The position numbers and the translations under genes are program-made. From Molanna angustata (lineage: Eukaryota > Arthropoda > Insecta > Trichoptera > Molannidae), in the NCBI GenBank assembly GCA_963576475.1, contig OY754969.1, positions 25,992,958-26,056,957 of the forward strand: a DNA stretch of 64,000 bases, given 5' to 3'. Each line of letters opens with the position of its first letter. Position 1 is the stretch's first letter. This document shows, in pieces, positions 37,508 through 47,847 of this stretch. The notes below the pieces were generated by a model. The model saw nothing but the letters and a program-made list of their open reading frames with translations, had not been told where the DNA came from and searched no databases.

Positions 37508-37692
37508 TTTTTTTTTTTTTAAAAAAAATGAATATGTCCTTGTTAAACAAGTACATATACATCTTCCTACGTTCCCTAAACTAAGCATAAATGCTTGTCC
37601 TATAGGTGAACGAGATCGGTCGAGGCAGGATTCGAACTCGCGACCACTGGATTACTAACCCAGCGCGCTAACCGCTCTGCCATCCACCCATC
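37508..37692 (-). mobile_element. tRNA-derived SINE
   Basis: On the minus strand the head (about 37690-37613) folds like a tRNA: a D-arm region gcagagcggttagcgc, an anticodon arm CTGGG-TTAGTAA-TCCAG, and a T arm with B box GTTCGAATCC. The acceptor stem pairs poorly, so it is not a functional tRNA. A SINE body follows and ends in a T8A13-like tail near 37508. If the loop is read literally the anticodon is AGT (Thr). Partial copies occur at 15262, 30530, 52200 and 54870. Confidence 0.8.
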
Positions 37693-37726
37693 CATTACTT
37701 ACATTTCAGGTCTTGAATTTTTTTAA

Positions 37727-37965
37727 CACTGAACCTAACCTAACCAATTTTTACCAAAAGTTTGCTTAGAATAGGTTGGTTAGGTTTGTATTTAGTTTTT
37801 ATTGCGACTCGCGTGAGCGAGTTGCATTATACATTGAGTGACAGTATGTAATGCAACTCGCTCACGCGAGTCGCAATAATAAATACATACAAACCTAACC
37901 TAACCAATTTTTACCAAAAGTTTGCTTAAAATAGGTTGGTTAGGTTTGTATTAACCAACCTATTA
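37727..37965. repeat. Nested inverted and direct repeats
   Basis: A 29-bp inverted pair (attgcgactcgcgtgagcga at 37801 and its complement ending about 37884) is flanked by direct copies of a block of about 55 bp starting cctaacctaaccaattttta at 37727 and 37892. A related piece with ttgcgactgg-type core is at 46805-46905. It resembles a small palindromic MITE with duplicated flanks. Confidence 0.7.
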
Positions 37966-38530
37966 TTATAATTTTGATGATGTATTCGCATTTGTTTATA
38001 ATTTACAAATAAATTATATTTAATAACAAATTTAGGTAGTTGTATGGTACCTACCAGTTTTAATATTTTTTATGTGATATTTTTTCGCAAATATTGTCTG
38101 TCATATATTTTGTAGTATGCATTTATCTGTGGTTTAGTTTTCAGTTTTATGTCGCAGTTGTCGTATTAACTCGCGTATTTAATCGTATTTAATAAACGTT
38201 AAAAATAAGAAATTAGTAATGATTTTTCTGGTTTTTTATCGTGAAAATCGAATGTTTATAGATAATTTGCGTGTTAATAATGTGTACATTGTGATTTAAT
38301 AAAAGTATTGTTGGTTATTTGACTTCAAATGAGAAAATAGTCACGTGCAATCTCGGCGATAGGTGTCGTTAAATCGTACAAGGTTTCATACATTGCAATT
38401 TTATTTTTTTTAATTTTTCTAGGCGTTTCCCGGGAAAATTACTATTTTTCCCGTAATCTGTATATTTTTATCTATCTATAGAAAAAAATTCAGCAAAATT
38501 GAAGACTTATACCACTTGTAAATAATTACC

Positions 38531-39787
38531 CAAATTTCTTCCGAAATTATTATTTTCCTTTCAATAAAATATCCATATGGAGTCAGACATAAAGTAACAA
38601 ATAGTGTAATAATCAATAAAAACAATAATCATTTACTCATATTCTTAGACATCGAATAGAAATCTGTATACTCAAGGCAAAGTAATTGGTTTAGGAAATT
38701 ACACAATAATAAACTAGGTATCTATTTTGTTAAATATTTTACACACTGTTGTTAAATCCGACCAATTCCAATAACAGATAACAATGAATGTCGAAATCCC
38801 AATAATCGATGTGATGCTAGATAAAATAGCTTACATTACTTGGAAGTGTTCTGAATAGCAATACAACATAATTTTACAATAAAACAGAGTATGAAATAGA
38901 AAAATGGTATTGATACTTTTATAGTGAGGATAAATATTATATGCAATATATAGAATTTAACAATTATTTGGGATAATAAATTATGAAAATATTTACATCG
39001 TTTCGAATTATGGAACACTAACATATTTTCAACGACATAAGAAATAAATCACTAATGGAAATACTTATTATTTATTTTCTCAAAATGTCAGTGTTCATTC
39101 TGCCAACACGTCAGTCGCACAATGATTGCCAGATAATGAAATTTTTTACTTACATGAAATACAGTGTGACCGTTTTCTAAACTGCCGAAAACACAGCACT
39201 TGTGGCGAAAATATACTAAAATAATATCGTAATTACGTAAAATTTATTTCTCAATACAGATATTTTTTTATATGGCAACCCACCTATTTCTAAGCACGGA
39301 AATAAGGATTATTATGGTAACACTCAAAATGTTGACAAAAGTGTCTATTTATCAGCACGAATTTTCGTTTTGACAGCTGTCAGCTGGTTTTCGTATTGGT
39401 TCTTGGCTGGTCGATCGGGATTTTATTTTATAAAACATTGTATGGCTATAATAAGCAATGAAAGTTCCGTTTAGATGGTTTAATTTCTAAATATGTGAGG
39501 TATAACTATATTTTTGTACTGTGTTGTAGGAAAACTGTTGACAAGTAAGGAGACCTCTCGTCAAAACTTAACTTGTTTCGATTGTCAATTTGTGAACATT
39601 GTTTTTAAAAATTGAATACGCCCATGGCAGTTCTGGTATTTGCCATAATGACCAATATCAGAGACCGCTCATCTGTCCTACTCACAGAAATATTCCTTCT
39701 CAAACGAATATATGTACAATTTGATAATGCGTAATACATATTTACAAATGAATTGTATTCCCGTTTTTATTCCTTGGTGTAGATTTG
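38531..39787. other. Spacer with putative lva 5' non-coding exon
   Basis: Mostly AT-rich. On the minus strand a GC-richer segment ending at 39154 (TTTCAT then gtaagt, 39153-39148) could be the first, non-coding lva exon spliced to the acceptor at 36701. Its start, perhaps near 39240, cannot be fixed. No gene is seen on the + strand. Confidence 0.35.
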
Positions 39788-40065
39788 GGTAATTATTCAG
39801 AATAGTATGTATACGCCAATTTTGTTGATTTTTTGTCTATAGGTAGATAAAAATATACAGATTACGGGAAAAATATTCATTTTCTCGGGAAACGCCCAGG
39901 AAAAATTAAAAAAATTATATAAATTTACGGAAAAATGTATGGAGAAATCCATACAATTTGGTGGTTTTGGGACATCCCAAATCTGTATATTTTTATCTAC
40001 CTATTGACAGAAAATCAACAAAATTGGCGTTTACATACTATTCTGAATAATTACCCAATGCTCTC
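39788..40065. mobile_element. Compact MITE related to the fold-back element
   Basis: Inverted ends of about 75 bp run from ttgggtaattattcagaata (left) to its complement ending at about 40063. The internal blocks tacagattacgggaaaaata and cgggaaacgcccaggaaaaa are shared with the 37186-38530 element, which places both in one family. Confidence 0.8.
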
Positions 40066-40194
40066 CACAGATAACTGTAATATCTAAACATGAAAGTCTG
40101 ATCAAATTAAGCTTATGATCAACAAAAGGAATTATTACAAACAACTATGCAATATAGGAATATGAGACGAAAGTATCACCTTCTTCTTTTTTTA

Positions 40195-40480
40195 ACTGAC
40201 CGTACGGTCTGTGATACAGAAAGAATGCTTCCTGAGATGATGAAATCCAACTGTTCTTCCATTTCTTAGGTGGTTTTCCAGGTGGAGGATGTCCAAAGAG
40301 AATCTTCTATGTTACACATTTTTCATATATCCACGTTACGGACATAATTTCGAAGTGTTGTTCCAGCGACAGATCTCAAGACCTTTATTTCTGATGTTCT
40401 AAGAAGTGCTTTGGTCCGAACAGTGCCAACCCGTGGTTCTACAGAGGAGTCATGATCAGTCGAACCTTATGCCTGATTTG
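40195..40480 (-). mobile_element. RT C-terminal repeat (intact target copy)
   Basis: On the minus strand, short frames read VRTKALLRTSEIKVLRSVAG, TTLRNYVRNVD and PPPGKPPKKWKNSWISSSQE, the C-terminal tail of an endonuclease-RT with frameshifts. A second copy at 44820-46030 is interrupted by a 950-bp insertion, so this one serves as the uninterrupted reference. Confidence 0.65.
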
Positions 40481-40489
40481 TACGTTGGT

Positions 40490-40600
40490 ATAGGCGCGGC
40501 CAACGTCTCGGCGAGCGTGTAAACGGCTTAAAAGTCTACACTATTTACATGCTCGCGAGCCCGTCAGTATGCTTTGAAGCGGCAAACATGATGGACGTTG
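40490..40600. repeat. GC-rich repeat shared with 41630-41806
   Basis: A block with ggccaacgtctcggcgagcg and a gtgtaaacggc ending recurs at 41630-41806 (ggcgagcgtggaaacggcc, and ggccaacgtgtaaataactc). These look like ends of a DNA element, but no complete unit could be drawn. Confidence 0.35.
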
Positions 40601-40706
40601 AGGTTATGTCGGCCATAACTTTTGGCCTTACGTATTTTTATTATAATATAGGATTTTTTCAATTATCTCTACATGTACATGTTCTTAATCAAACAATGGA
40701 CATTTT

Positions 40707-41500
40707 TCAATAATTATTATTTAAAAATTCTAAAAGAAATGCATATCAAATTGTAAAAAAAATATTTTAATTATTATTTATTTGGGTTGTTCTAATTGTA
40801 TGCCAATACCTATACTAATTTGGCAAACCTATACATACATACAAACATGCATTCATACATACATACATTCATACATACATGCAACTAGTACCTATGTATA
40901 TACTATTTTATTTAATTTTTCAATAAATCCACTATTTGATATTAATTTTATGCATATGATGTATTAATTAATAAATAAAATAACATGATTGAATAAATGT
41001 ATTTTATTATAAAACATATAAATAAATATAAAAATATTAAAATGAATGTTTTCACATCATAATATATTTAATCCTAAATAATTCATAATCAGATATTTAA
41101 AAATGCATAATTATTATTTAAAAATTCTAAAAAAATGCATATCAAAATATAAAAAAAATATTTTAATCCTTATTTATTTATTTGGGTTGTCCTAATTGTA
41201 AGCCAATACCTATACTAATTTGGCAAACCTATACATACATACATACATGCATGTATACATACATGCATTCATACATGCATTCATACATACATGCATACAT
41301 ACATGCAACTAGTAAGTATATATTTTTTTATTTAATTTTTAAATAAATCCACTATTTGATATTAATTTTATGCATATGGTGTATTAATAAATAAATAAAA
41401 TAACATGATTGAATAAATGTATTTTAAATATAAAAATATTAAAATGAATGTTTTCACATCATAATATATTTAATCCTAAATAATTCCTAATCAGATAAAC
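40707..41500. repeat. Tandem duplication, period about 396 bp
   Basis: Two copies start at about 40710 and 41106. Shared landmarks in order are attatttaaaaattctaaaa, tatttgggttgt, gccaatacctatactaattt, a catac microsatellite, attttatgcatatg and gaatgttttcacatcataat. The microsatellite differs in length and pattern between copies. Confidence 0.85.
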
Positions 41501-41629
41501 TATAATCATAAATATAACTTTGAATATTCAAATTCAAGGTGTAAAATACGTGTTATTATTATCATTTTGGATGTCAGTTGTCAAGATTCCGATACGTCTT
41601 TCCAGCGCTAGAGCTCAAACGATTCTAAT

Positions 41630-41806
41630 GTCAGGGCCAACGTGTAAATAACTCGCAAACGTCTGCCGCAAACCCCCTTTGACTCGTGCCAAAATACCGA
41701 CATTCGATCGGCGCGAGACCACGCGAGCCTATCCAAACACCCTATTTACACGTTGGAGCTCGGGATGTCTCGCCGAGCCAAGGCGAGCGTGGAAACGGCC
41801 TATTAG
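41630..41806. repeat. GC-rich inverted-type repeat
   Basis: See the related block at 40490. It has gtgtaaataactcgcaaacg near the left and cgagcgtggaaacggcc at the right. Partial inverted similarity suggests a MITE, but the ends are not confirmed. Confidence 0.35.
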
Positions 41807-41858
41807 GTACAAACAATAATTAAAAAAAGGTGTTGTTTTAGGTTTTCAAATTTAGTAC

Positions 41859-42801
41859 TGACACCAGCTCTCTCTCTGCGGTAGCAGAGAGGGCCGTCAG
41901 TCCTCTGGACGCAGGGCGTCCTAGTTATGTAAAGTGTGACCAGCTTCGGTCTTGGATCGAGAGAGAATTGAAGGCACTCACCCCAAGAACGCGGTCCTTT
42001 CCTCTTCGACCGTCTGCTGAGGGAGACGCTCAGCAGATCACCCCGTCGTAGACCAGCAGGAAGCTACAGGTGGGTGACGTCCTCAGGTATAGGTCCTCGA
42101 TCCAGAACAAGAGAAAAAAAAGAGAACAGAAAAGCGATTGCAGACGAGAAATTCTGGGTCAAGGGCGCGACAGGCTATGGTAATCCTCCCCTCCACACGG
42201 TTACAAAAGAGGGGCCCTGGCTTGCGCTAGGGCAGACACTTCCCAGGCCGTTGGCGCCTCGAGTCAGTTATAAGATAAAGTCAGGTGTAAAAAATAAAAA
42301 AATTGCAAGTTACGAGACGCACTACGGCCTGAGAAGCTGCTTCTATCCTTCGGCTGCAGTCTGAAGAGGCCTCTACAGTTACAAAGTGCTGCCAAAAGAT
42401 TTACAAAAAAATTTACCGCGTGGCGGAGGTACCTTAAGTGTTCAATTTTTTGGGGCAGTTGCACCTCTGTTGCGTCAGGGCCTGTTGGGATTCTCTGGCG
42501 GAATCCCAAGGGTTCTTCAGTTATCAAGTTGGTTTGTTTTTTTTTGTGCCGGAGAGTGTCCGGCAGTCTTGGATTAAAAAGTCAGCTGACCAGCTGTCGG
42601 TAGCTGTCAGAAATTTTTTTTTGAAAAAAAGTTCGAATCATCGTGCAAAAAAAAGAATTGCCATATAATAAAAATAAAATAAATTTCCCCAGAATTCCGC
42701 TGACGGTCGGGGTAGGTTCCGCGGAGAAATTTAGCCACAACCTACTCGAATAGGACGGTGGATCTCTCTCGCGGACATGGGGCCGAGGCGGGCCGATATC
42801 A
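41859..42801 (+). mobile_element. Solo-LTR-like insertion, 943 bp, TG...CA
   Basis: The insert starts TGACACCAGC, ends CGATATCA, and is flanked by gtac at 41855-41858 and 42802-42805. The same flanking sequence exists uninterrupted at 46560-46800 (tttagtacatttcg), so the empty site is visible. The insert is GC-rich, has AATAAA motifs near 42670-42685 and no pol or gag frame. TG...CA ends, a 4-bp duplication and poly(A) motifs fit a solo LTR. Open frames inside it (for example 42074-42364) look like chance. Confidence 0.75.
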
Positions 42802-42965
42802 GTACATTTCGTCATTTTTTATTTCATTAGTTTATAGCTATTTCCATTAAAATTATTCAACCAAGTACCAATTTGGTTATTATCGAATATTTTCTGGAAA
42901 ATTTATTGAGTGCTGTCCACACTTTTTAATATGTGGCAACATTTCGTATTGCCGAATATCCATTG
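42802..42965. repeat. Dispersed repeat, copy 1
   Basis: Shared with 46560-46800 and 47087-47180. Landmarks are ttatttcattagtttatagc, cgaatattttctggaaaatt and gagtgctgtccacacttt. In this copy the left part (41814-41858) is separated by the solo-LTR-like insertion. Confidence 0.85.
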
Positions 42966-42999
42966 CCAAAAAAATAGATTTTGACAATAACATAACCTC

Positions 43000-44810
43000 C
43001 AAAAATGTGACATTGCAAGTGACAGTGAGAGTCGAAATTAGACACGCGTCGTGTCGACACGGATCGCACTCACCGCGGCCGAGGGATGAATGTCTGCATC
43101 CCTCGTGGCCAGAGCAGCTGCAAGCCGCACCAAAGGGTGTCGGTTAGGCTCGCTCCACATCAGCAGCCATGGACGTTACACCTGGAGTGCCGAAATGGAT
43201 CGGCGCACCACCATTCGGCGAGAGAGCCGCTTTCCTGGACCGAAGCGGGTGCTGAGTTTGGAAAATGTTCCAAACGCTGTTGGGTCACGCTGGACCCTGG
43301 AGCAACGGCCTGCATCTCCTTGAGACTCGCGCCGCCGTCGTTCGCTCCCGCCAGTCACTCAACCGGCATCTGCCGGTGTCTGGGACCCGAGGTTGCTTTC
43401 GCCGATAGCCTTGCCCCTTCGCCCATCGACGACAGTCCATTCCGGCATTGGCGGTGCATCAGCACGCCCATGGCCGAGAAGAAAAAATTATGTGTGCCCC
43501 AAGACGACAATATTTTTGACATTTTTTCTCCGTGTGACAATAATTCGGCTGTGCTGGTTTTTAATTTATTTATTTTATTGAACTTATTTAAATTTGTGAC
43601 ATCCAATATTGACTCTATCTATCTTAATTTGTGACGGCCTAATTTATTGACAATTTTATTTATTTTGATGAGACCTCTCGTCTACCACGAGGAAACATCA
43701 AAAGCCAAGGTGTGGGGAAGAAAAGGAGAGACAAATGATGACGACACTTAAAATTGTTTTAGTACGGCGCTTTTTTTATTTATAATGTTCACAAATGGTC
43801 CATGGCAAAAAAAAATAATTAAATAAAAACAACAGACAACAAATAAAACAGAAACACGTGGCATCTACCGAAACGAACTGTCAAACACACGCGAACACAC
43901 GAAAAGACGCCGACCAGAATATACCGCCCCAGGGTACAGCGACATCCTTCCTCCAGGCATGTCACTGTCTTCCACGTGGTGACTGTAGTTCAGCGGGGCC
44001 CAGCCTCTGCGTCAGGCTAGCAGGTCTTCCTCGTGTCCGGCGTGGTTTCTTCTTCTCCTCCTGATTTCCTCCTCCAGACCGTCACTCATGGCTGGCTCTG
44101 TGCCCCACGGCACGCTATGACGGCGCATCTCGACAGAGGTGGCATACCAACTGGGGCCTCACCGGAGGCGAACTGACGCCCCAGACGACACGGATTGCCC
44201 CTCGTGGTCCAATCTGCGAACCGCCGCGTTCCCTACGCGGTGGCCCCACACTGCGCTCTGCCTCCAACCTCCTGTCCTGTTGATGCCCTCATCTTGGTTC
44301 TGGGGCACCATCAGCGTCCATGCGCGTGACGGGTCCTGTCACACAGACCTCCTCGTGCTCTTGAAAATATGGCCGCCATCGGGACGCGCGTGTCGACCGA
44401 TGACGGCGTCGTTCCGTTCGTTTACCGCAGCCGTTCAATAAAAAAAGATGTTTACACTACGAAATGTCAGATGCCAAGATAGATGTTCACACTGCGAGCG
44501 TTGGTTGTCAAGAGAGCGCGTCACTGACGCGTTGGCTATAAGCTTCCTTGTCGTTCTCTCACGCCGTCAAAGGCGCTAGTAGTCTTCCGCAAAAAATGTT
44601 GCCGCGGAAAAAATTAAAAATGATCGTTTTTCGGCAACACTGTTTTTCGGCTATAACAATTTCAATATTTTATTTTGTGACATAATCGTGCCGTCTGACC
44701 ATTAACAATTTGACATTCTTTTTTTGTAAAGTCAGACCACGATTGCATTAATTAATATTTTCTTTTAACATAAATTGTGACATGAACCTACGCTTCGACT
44801 GGATATTGAC
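43000..44810. other. GC-rich, CpG-rich block of unknown origin
   Basis: Base composition changes sharply from the AT-rich surroundings. The longest frame (43086-43634, +, 182 codons) begins MNVCIPRGQSSCKPH and drifts into low-complexity Phe/Asn/Leu sequence, with no recognised domain. Other frames (43858-44064, 44139-44441) overlap on both strands, as high GC alone would give. No RT, integrase, transposase or protease motif is visible. It could be leader/untranslated parts of an LTR retroelement or a distinct, non-coding element. I see no evidence for a host gene. Confidence 0.4.
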
Positions 44811-44915
44811 TTTAAAAAGTGAGCTCAACCTCCAAGCATCTTGGGAGGAGGGTATCACTGAGATGACGAAATCCAGTTGTTTTTCCATTTCTTAGGTGGT
44901 TTTCCAGGTGGAAGA

Positions 44916-44916
<1 letters not shown>

Positions 44917-44948
<32 letters not shown>

Positions 44949-45866
44949 TATTTATTAAAAATAAAAACACAAACAACAAATACAATAATAACAGTATAAA
45001 CAAAAAATAGGAAAAAAAAATAACATCAATTAGGAATTCTCCCCGAAAATAAGAAAACCTTGTGCTTCGGGGAGGAGTACAGAAGATAACACCACAAAAA
45101 TCACAAAAACAACAAAAAAGAGAAAAAAAAAAAAAAAAGAAAAATATATATATATTTGATATGAAGAGAGAGAAAAAAAAAATACACACATACATATATA
45201 CATGTATATACACACACATATACATATACACACATATACATATATACACACACACATACATACATACACATACATACACACACATACATACACACACATA
45301 TAAATACACACACATACATACACACACACTCACATACATATATACACATACACACACATACACATACAAAAATAGTACAGTTAACGATACACAACAATGC
45401 CTATACAATGCACTCAATCATTCAAGAATATTTAATATGGCACAATGAGACGAAAAGCTATCTAAACCTTTTCTTGAAAGCTAACAGTGAGTCAGAAGGT
45501 TTCAATTTTTGTTTCCTTTCTAGCTCATTGTACCATTTTACGCCTAGGAATGAATAGTGGCTCTGACCCAACTTTGTACGTCTCATCGGGAGTCTTAAGC
45601 AACCCTCGATTTGTAGCCTTGGAGTTATATATCGTTCGTTATCTATATTAGCAATTAGTTCTTTGACCATCTGACAGACAGCAACCTTCCTGTATATACT
45701 CTGCACCGGAGGAACAGGCAATTCATTGTACAACAGGTTAGTGCTATAGTCGCGTGGTCTACTGAGGATTATCTTCAAGATGCTCCTCTGGACCACATAC
45801 AATTGGTTTAAGGTGGTTACATAAGCTCCTCCCCATGCTACAATTCCGTAACGTAGGATTGAGATT
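44917..45866 (-). mobile_element. 5'-truncated non-LTR retrotransposon
   Basis: The minus-strand frame from 45866 encodes ISILRYGIVAWGGAYVTTLN, then LYVVQRSILKIILSRP and YSFLGVKWYNELERKQKLKP, ending at a stop near 45458. This is the C-terminus of a Jockey/CR1-superfamily ORF2. The 3' UTR contains a long (tgtatg)n-type microsatellite (45171-45375), a GC-rich hairpin near 45040-45080 and a terminal (TTA)n tail at 44917-44946. No catalytic motif remains. The frame without stops suggests a young insertion. Confidence 0.8.
45171..45375. repeat. ACAT/ACACAT microsatellite
   Basis: About 200 bp of alternating acacatac, atatac and acac units, part of the retrotransposon 3' UTR. Open frames across it on both strands are products of the repeat. 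Confidence 0.9.
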
Positions 45867-46030
45867 CTTCTATGTTACACATTTTTCATATATCCACGTT
45901 ACGGACACAATCTCGAAGGGTTGTTCCAGCGACAGATCTCAAAACCTTTATTTTTGATGTTCTAAGAAGTGCTTTGGTCCGAACAGTGCAAACCCGTGGT
46001 TTTACAGAAGAGTCATGATCAGTCGAACGC

Positions 46031-46559
46031 ATGTCTTATATATTCTAACCTTACCGTCAATGTTACGACAAATGTTGGATTTTCCAAACCAATTGCCTAT
46101 GACACCCTAATACAGTGCACGCTTTGTTCACCATATAAATCATGTTCCCATAGAATTATAATGTACAGAAGCCGTGTGCAGTACAAATTTCGAATTCAAA
46201 TGTATGCCAAGTTTTTTTTTACATGTGTGTGTGAGGCGGTAGATCGGTTGGTCTACGTTTTATGTAAGTGTGCGTATCGGTAGGTGTACATATACTAGAA
46301 ATTCGTCTGTTTCCTCGTAGTTTTAGTTGGCATACATTCATTGCGCTGACTAGGTATCTGTATCATATATAATCTAAGCATGTTCCATATCTTTTGAAAA
46401 TCTGGCCCAATACTCTTTATTTTATTTATTTATTAACAATAAAACCAAATTTTTTTACAAAATAAAGGTATAAATTTTACACGAAAGGTAATATAACAAA
46501 TAAACTAATAATAGATTTTAACTAGAAAAGTAATACATAAAAATATGTATAAGCATATG
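46031..46559. other. Spacer without recognised gene
   Basis: The only open frame (45969-46283) spans repeat DNA and has no protein features. Confidence 0.45.
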
Positions 46560-46800
46560 TACAAACCTTAGGTACAAACGATAATTTAAAAAAAAATGGT
46601 GGTGTTTTGGGTTTTCAAATTTAGTACATTTCGTCATTTTTTATTTCATTAGTTTATAGCTATTTCCATTAAAATTATTCAACCAAGTACTAATTTGGTT
46701 ATTATCGAATATTTTCTGGAAAATTTATTGAGTGCTGTCCACACTTTTTAATATGTGTGCCGAATAGTTACCATTTCTTATTGCCGAATAGTTAGTTACT
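46560..46800. repeat. Dispersed repeat, copy 2, with empty site
   Basis: Matches 41814-41858 joined directly to 42802-42965. The gtac at 46624-46627 is the unoccupied target of the 943-bp insertion. Confidence 0.85.
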
Positions 46801-46991
46801 TTTTTTTAATATATAATGCAACTGGCTCACACCAGTCGCAATTATAACTACAAACAAACCTTACCAACCTATTTTTACCAAACTTTTGTAGGTTAGGTTT
46901 AAAAAATCGGTGTACATCCTAGGCTATCCTGGCTGGTCAAGGAGGCAGTACCAAAAAGTAATACATAAAAAATTCAACCATGGTATAGTTG

Positions 46992-47059
46992 TCGCCAAAT
47001 AACTTGAACTTTTAGCCGAGAAGGGAGGCAACCGGAAGCTCGTTCAAGATGTTTGGCGA
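46992..47059. mobile_element. Short MITE related to 35760-35884
   Basis: Inverted ends tcgccaaataacttgaac and gttcaagatgtttggcga enclose a core with agccgagaagggaggc, as in the longer copy. Confidence 0.65.
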
Positions 47060-47086
47060 AAATTATACTATGTAATTTTGCTATTA

Positions 47087-47180
47087 TCGAATATTTTCTG
47101 GAAAATTTATTGAGTGCTGTCCACACTTTGTAATATGTGGCAACACCATTTCGTATTGCCAAATATCCATTGCTGACAAC
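47087..47180. repeat. Dispersed repeat, copy 3 (partial)
   Basis: Right part only of the repeat at 42802-42965, starting with tatcgaatattttctggaaa. Confidence 0.75.
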
Positions 47181-47274
47181 TATACATGTCATGTTGATGT
47201 AAAAATATATTTATTTTATTTCTACTGGCAAGTATTGTAGACTAATGAGTCGTCTGTCTTCTGGCAGCTAGCAG

Positions 47275-47847
47275 TAGTGGTGCAAAGTTCGATATTTTTG
47301 TAAGATCCTGTCTTTTAAAATCGATTCATGAAATTTATGCGGATCATCAATTCGCTCTTCGATTCAATATGATTCAAATATAGCTATCCTTATCTATCGT
47401 ACATAACATGTACGTAGTATGACAGAGAAAACAAAACCGATTCAAAATATGATATGCAAATGTAGGCGTTAAAATGTTTGCATTTCAATGTACTTAATGG
47501 TCAATATTGCTTAAATATTTTATGAACCATTATGAATTAGTCGTGAATCGAAGATCGCCTTCAAAATAGTATATTCAATTATAGACGTTACGTATTTGTT
47601 TTTCAAAGTATGTTGCGGTCAAAATTGCTTAACATATTTAAGAACCGCAATGAATTAGATTTTATGAACCATAATGAATTAGTTGTGAATCGATGATTGC
47701 CATGAGTCGGTATGTGTATGAGATAGAAAGTGTGAGAGTGATGTCCGGTTCATGAGCGGATCGTTGTGGCAACGTGAACCGTGAGTCACCGATTCAATTT
47801 AATGATCCGGTCAAATAATACGGATCACTCATTTTTCCCCGTCTCTA
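47275..47847. mobile_element. Non-autonomous hAT-like element upstream of IMPDH
   Basis: The insert begins TAGTGGTGCAAAG and ends CCCGTCTCTA, short imperfect inverted ends of the hAT TAGNGNYG type. It is flanked by an exact 8-bp duplication, gctagcag, at 47267-47274 and 47848-47855. The interior contains a diverged internal direct duplication of roughly 115 bp (about 47455-47555 and 47575-47705, both ending ...gtgaatcga.gat.gcc). No transposase frame is present. It ends 299 bp before the IMPDH start codon. Confidence 0.7.

Larger units (their letters stand above)
37186..38530. mobile_element. Fold-back element with 125-bp identical inverted ends
   Basis: Positions 37186 to about 37310 are repeated, base for base and inverted, at about 38406-38530. 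Landmarks are ggtaattatttacaagtgg at the outer edge, tacagattacgggaaaaata and tcccgggaaacgcctag inside. The 1345-bp unit has no transposase frame. Its interior carries a SINE (37508-37692) and a second, smaller inverted-repeat structure (37727-37965). A compact relative is at 39788-40065. Identity of the long ends points to recent movement or to gene conversion between arms. Confidence 0.8.
44820..46030 (-). mobile_element. RT C-terminal repeat, interrupted copy
   Basis: The left part (44820-44916) and right part (45867-46030) together match 40195-40480. The gap between them is filled by a truncated retrotransposon (44917-45866). Relative to the intact copy about ten bases at the junction are missing. 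Confidence 0.7.

Noticed and set aside
37613..37690. Functional tRNA gene
   Set aside because: The anticodon and T arms are recognisable, but the acceptor stem pairs badly and the head continues into a SINE body.
37727..37740. CCTAACCTAACC as a telomeric (TTAGG) remnant
   Set aside because: Only about two units, and it is part of a longer duplicated block within a palindromic repeat.
42074..42577. Open frames inside the solo-LTR-like insertion
   Set aside because: Overlapping frames on both strands with no domain; expected from GC-rich LTR DNA.
44812..45448. Long open frames on both strands (up to 201 codons)
   Set aside because: They run across the ACAT microsatellite; the peptides are simple-sequence products.
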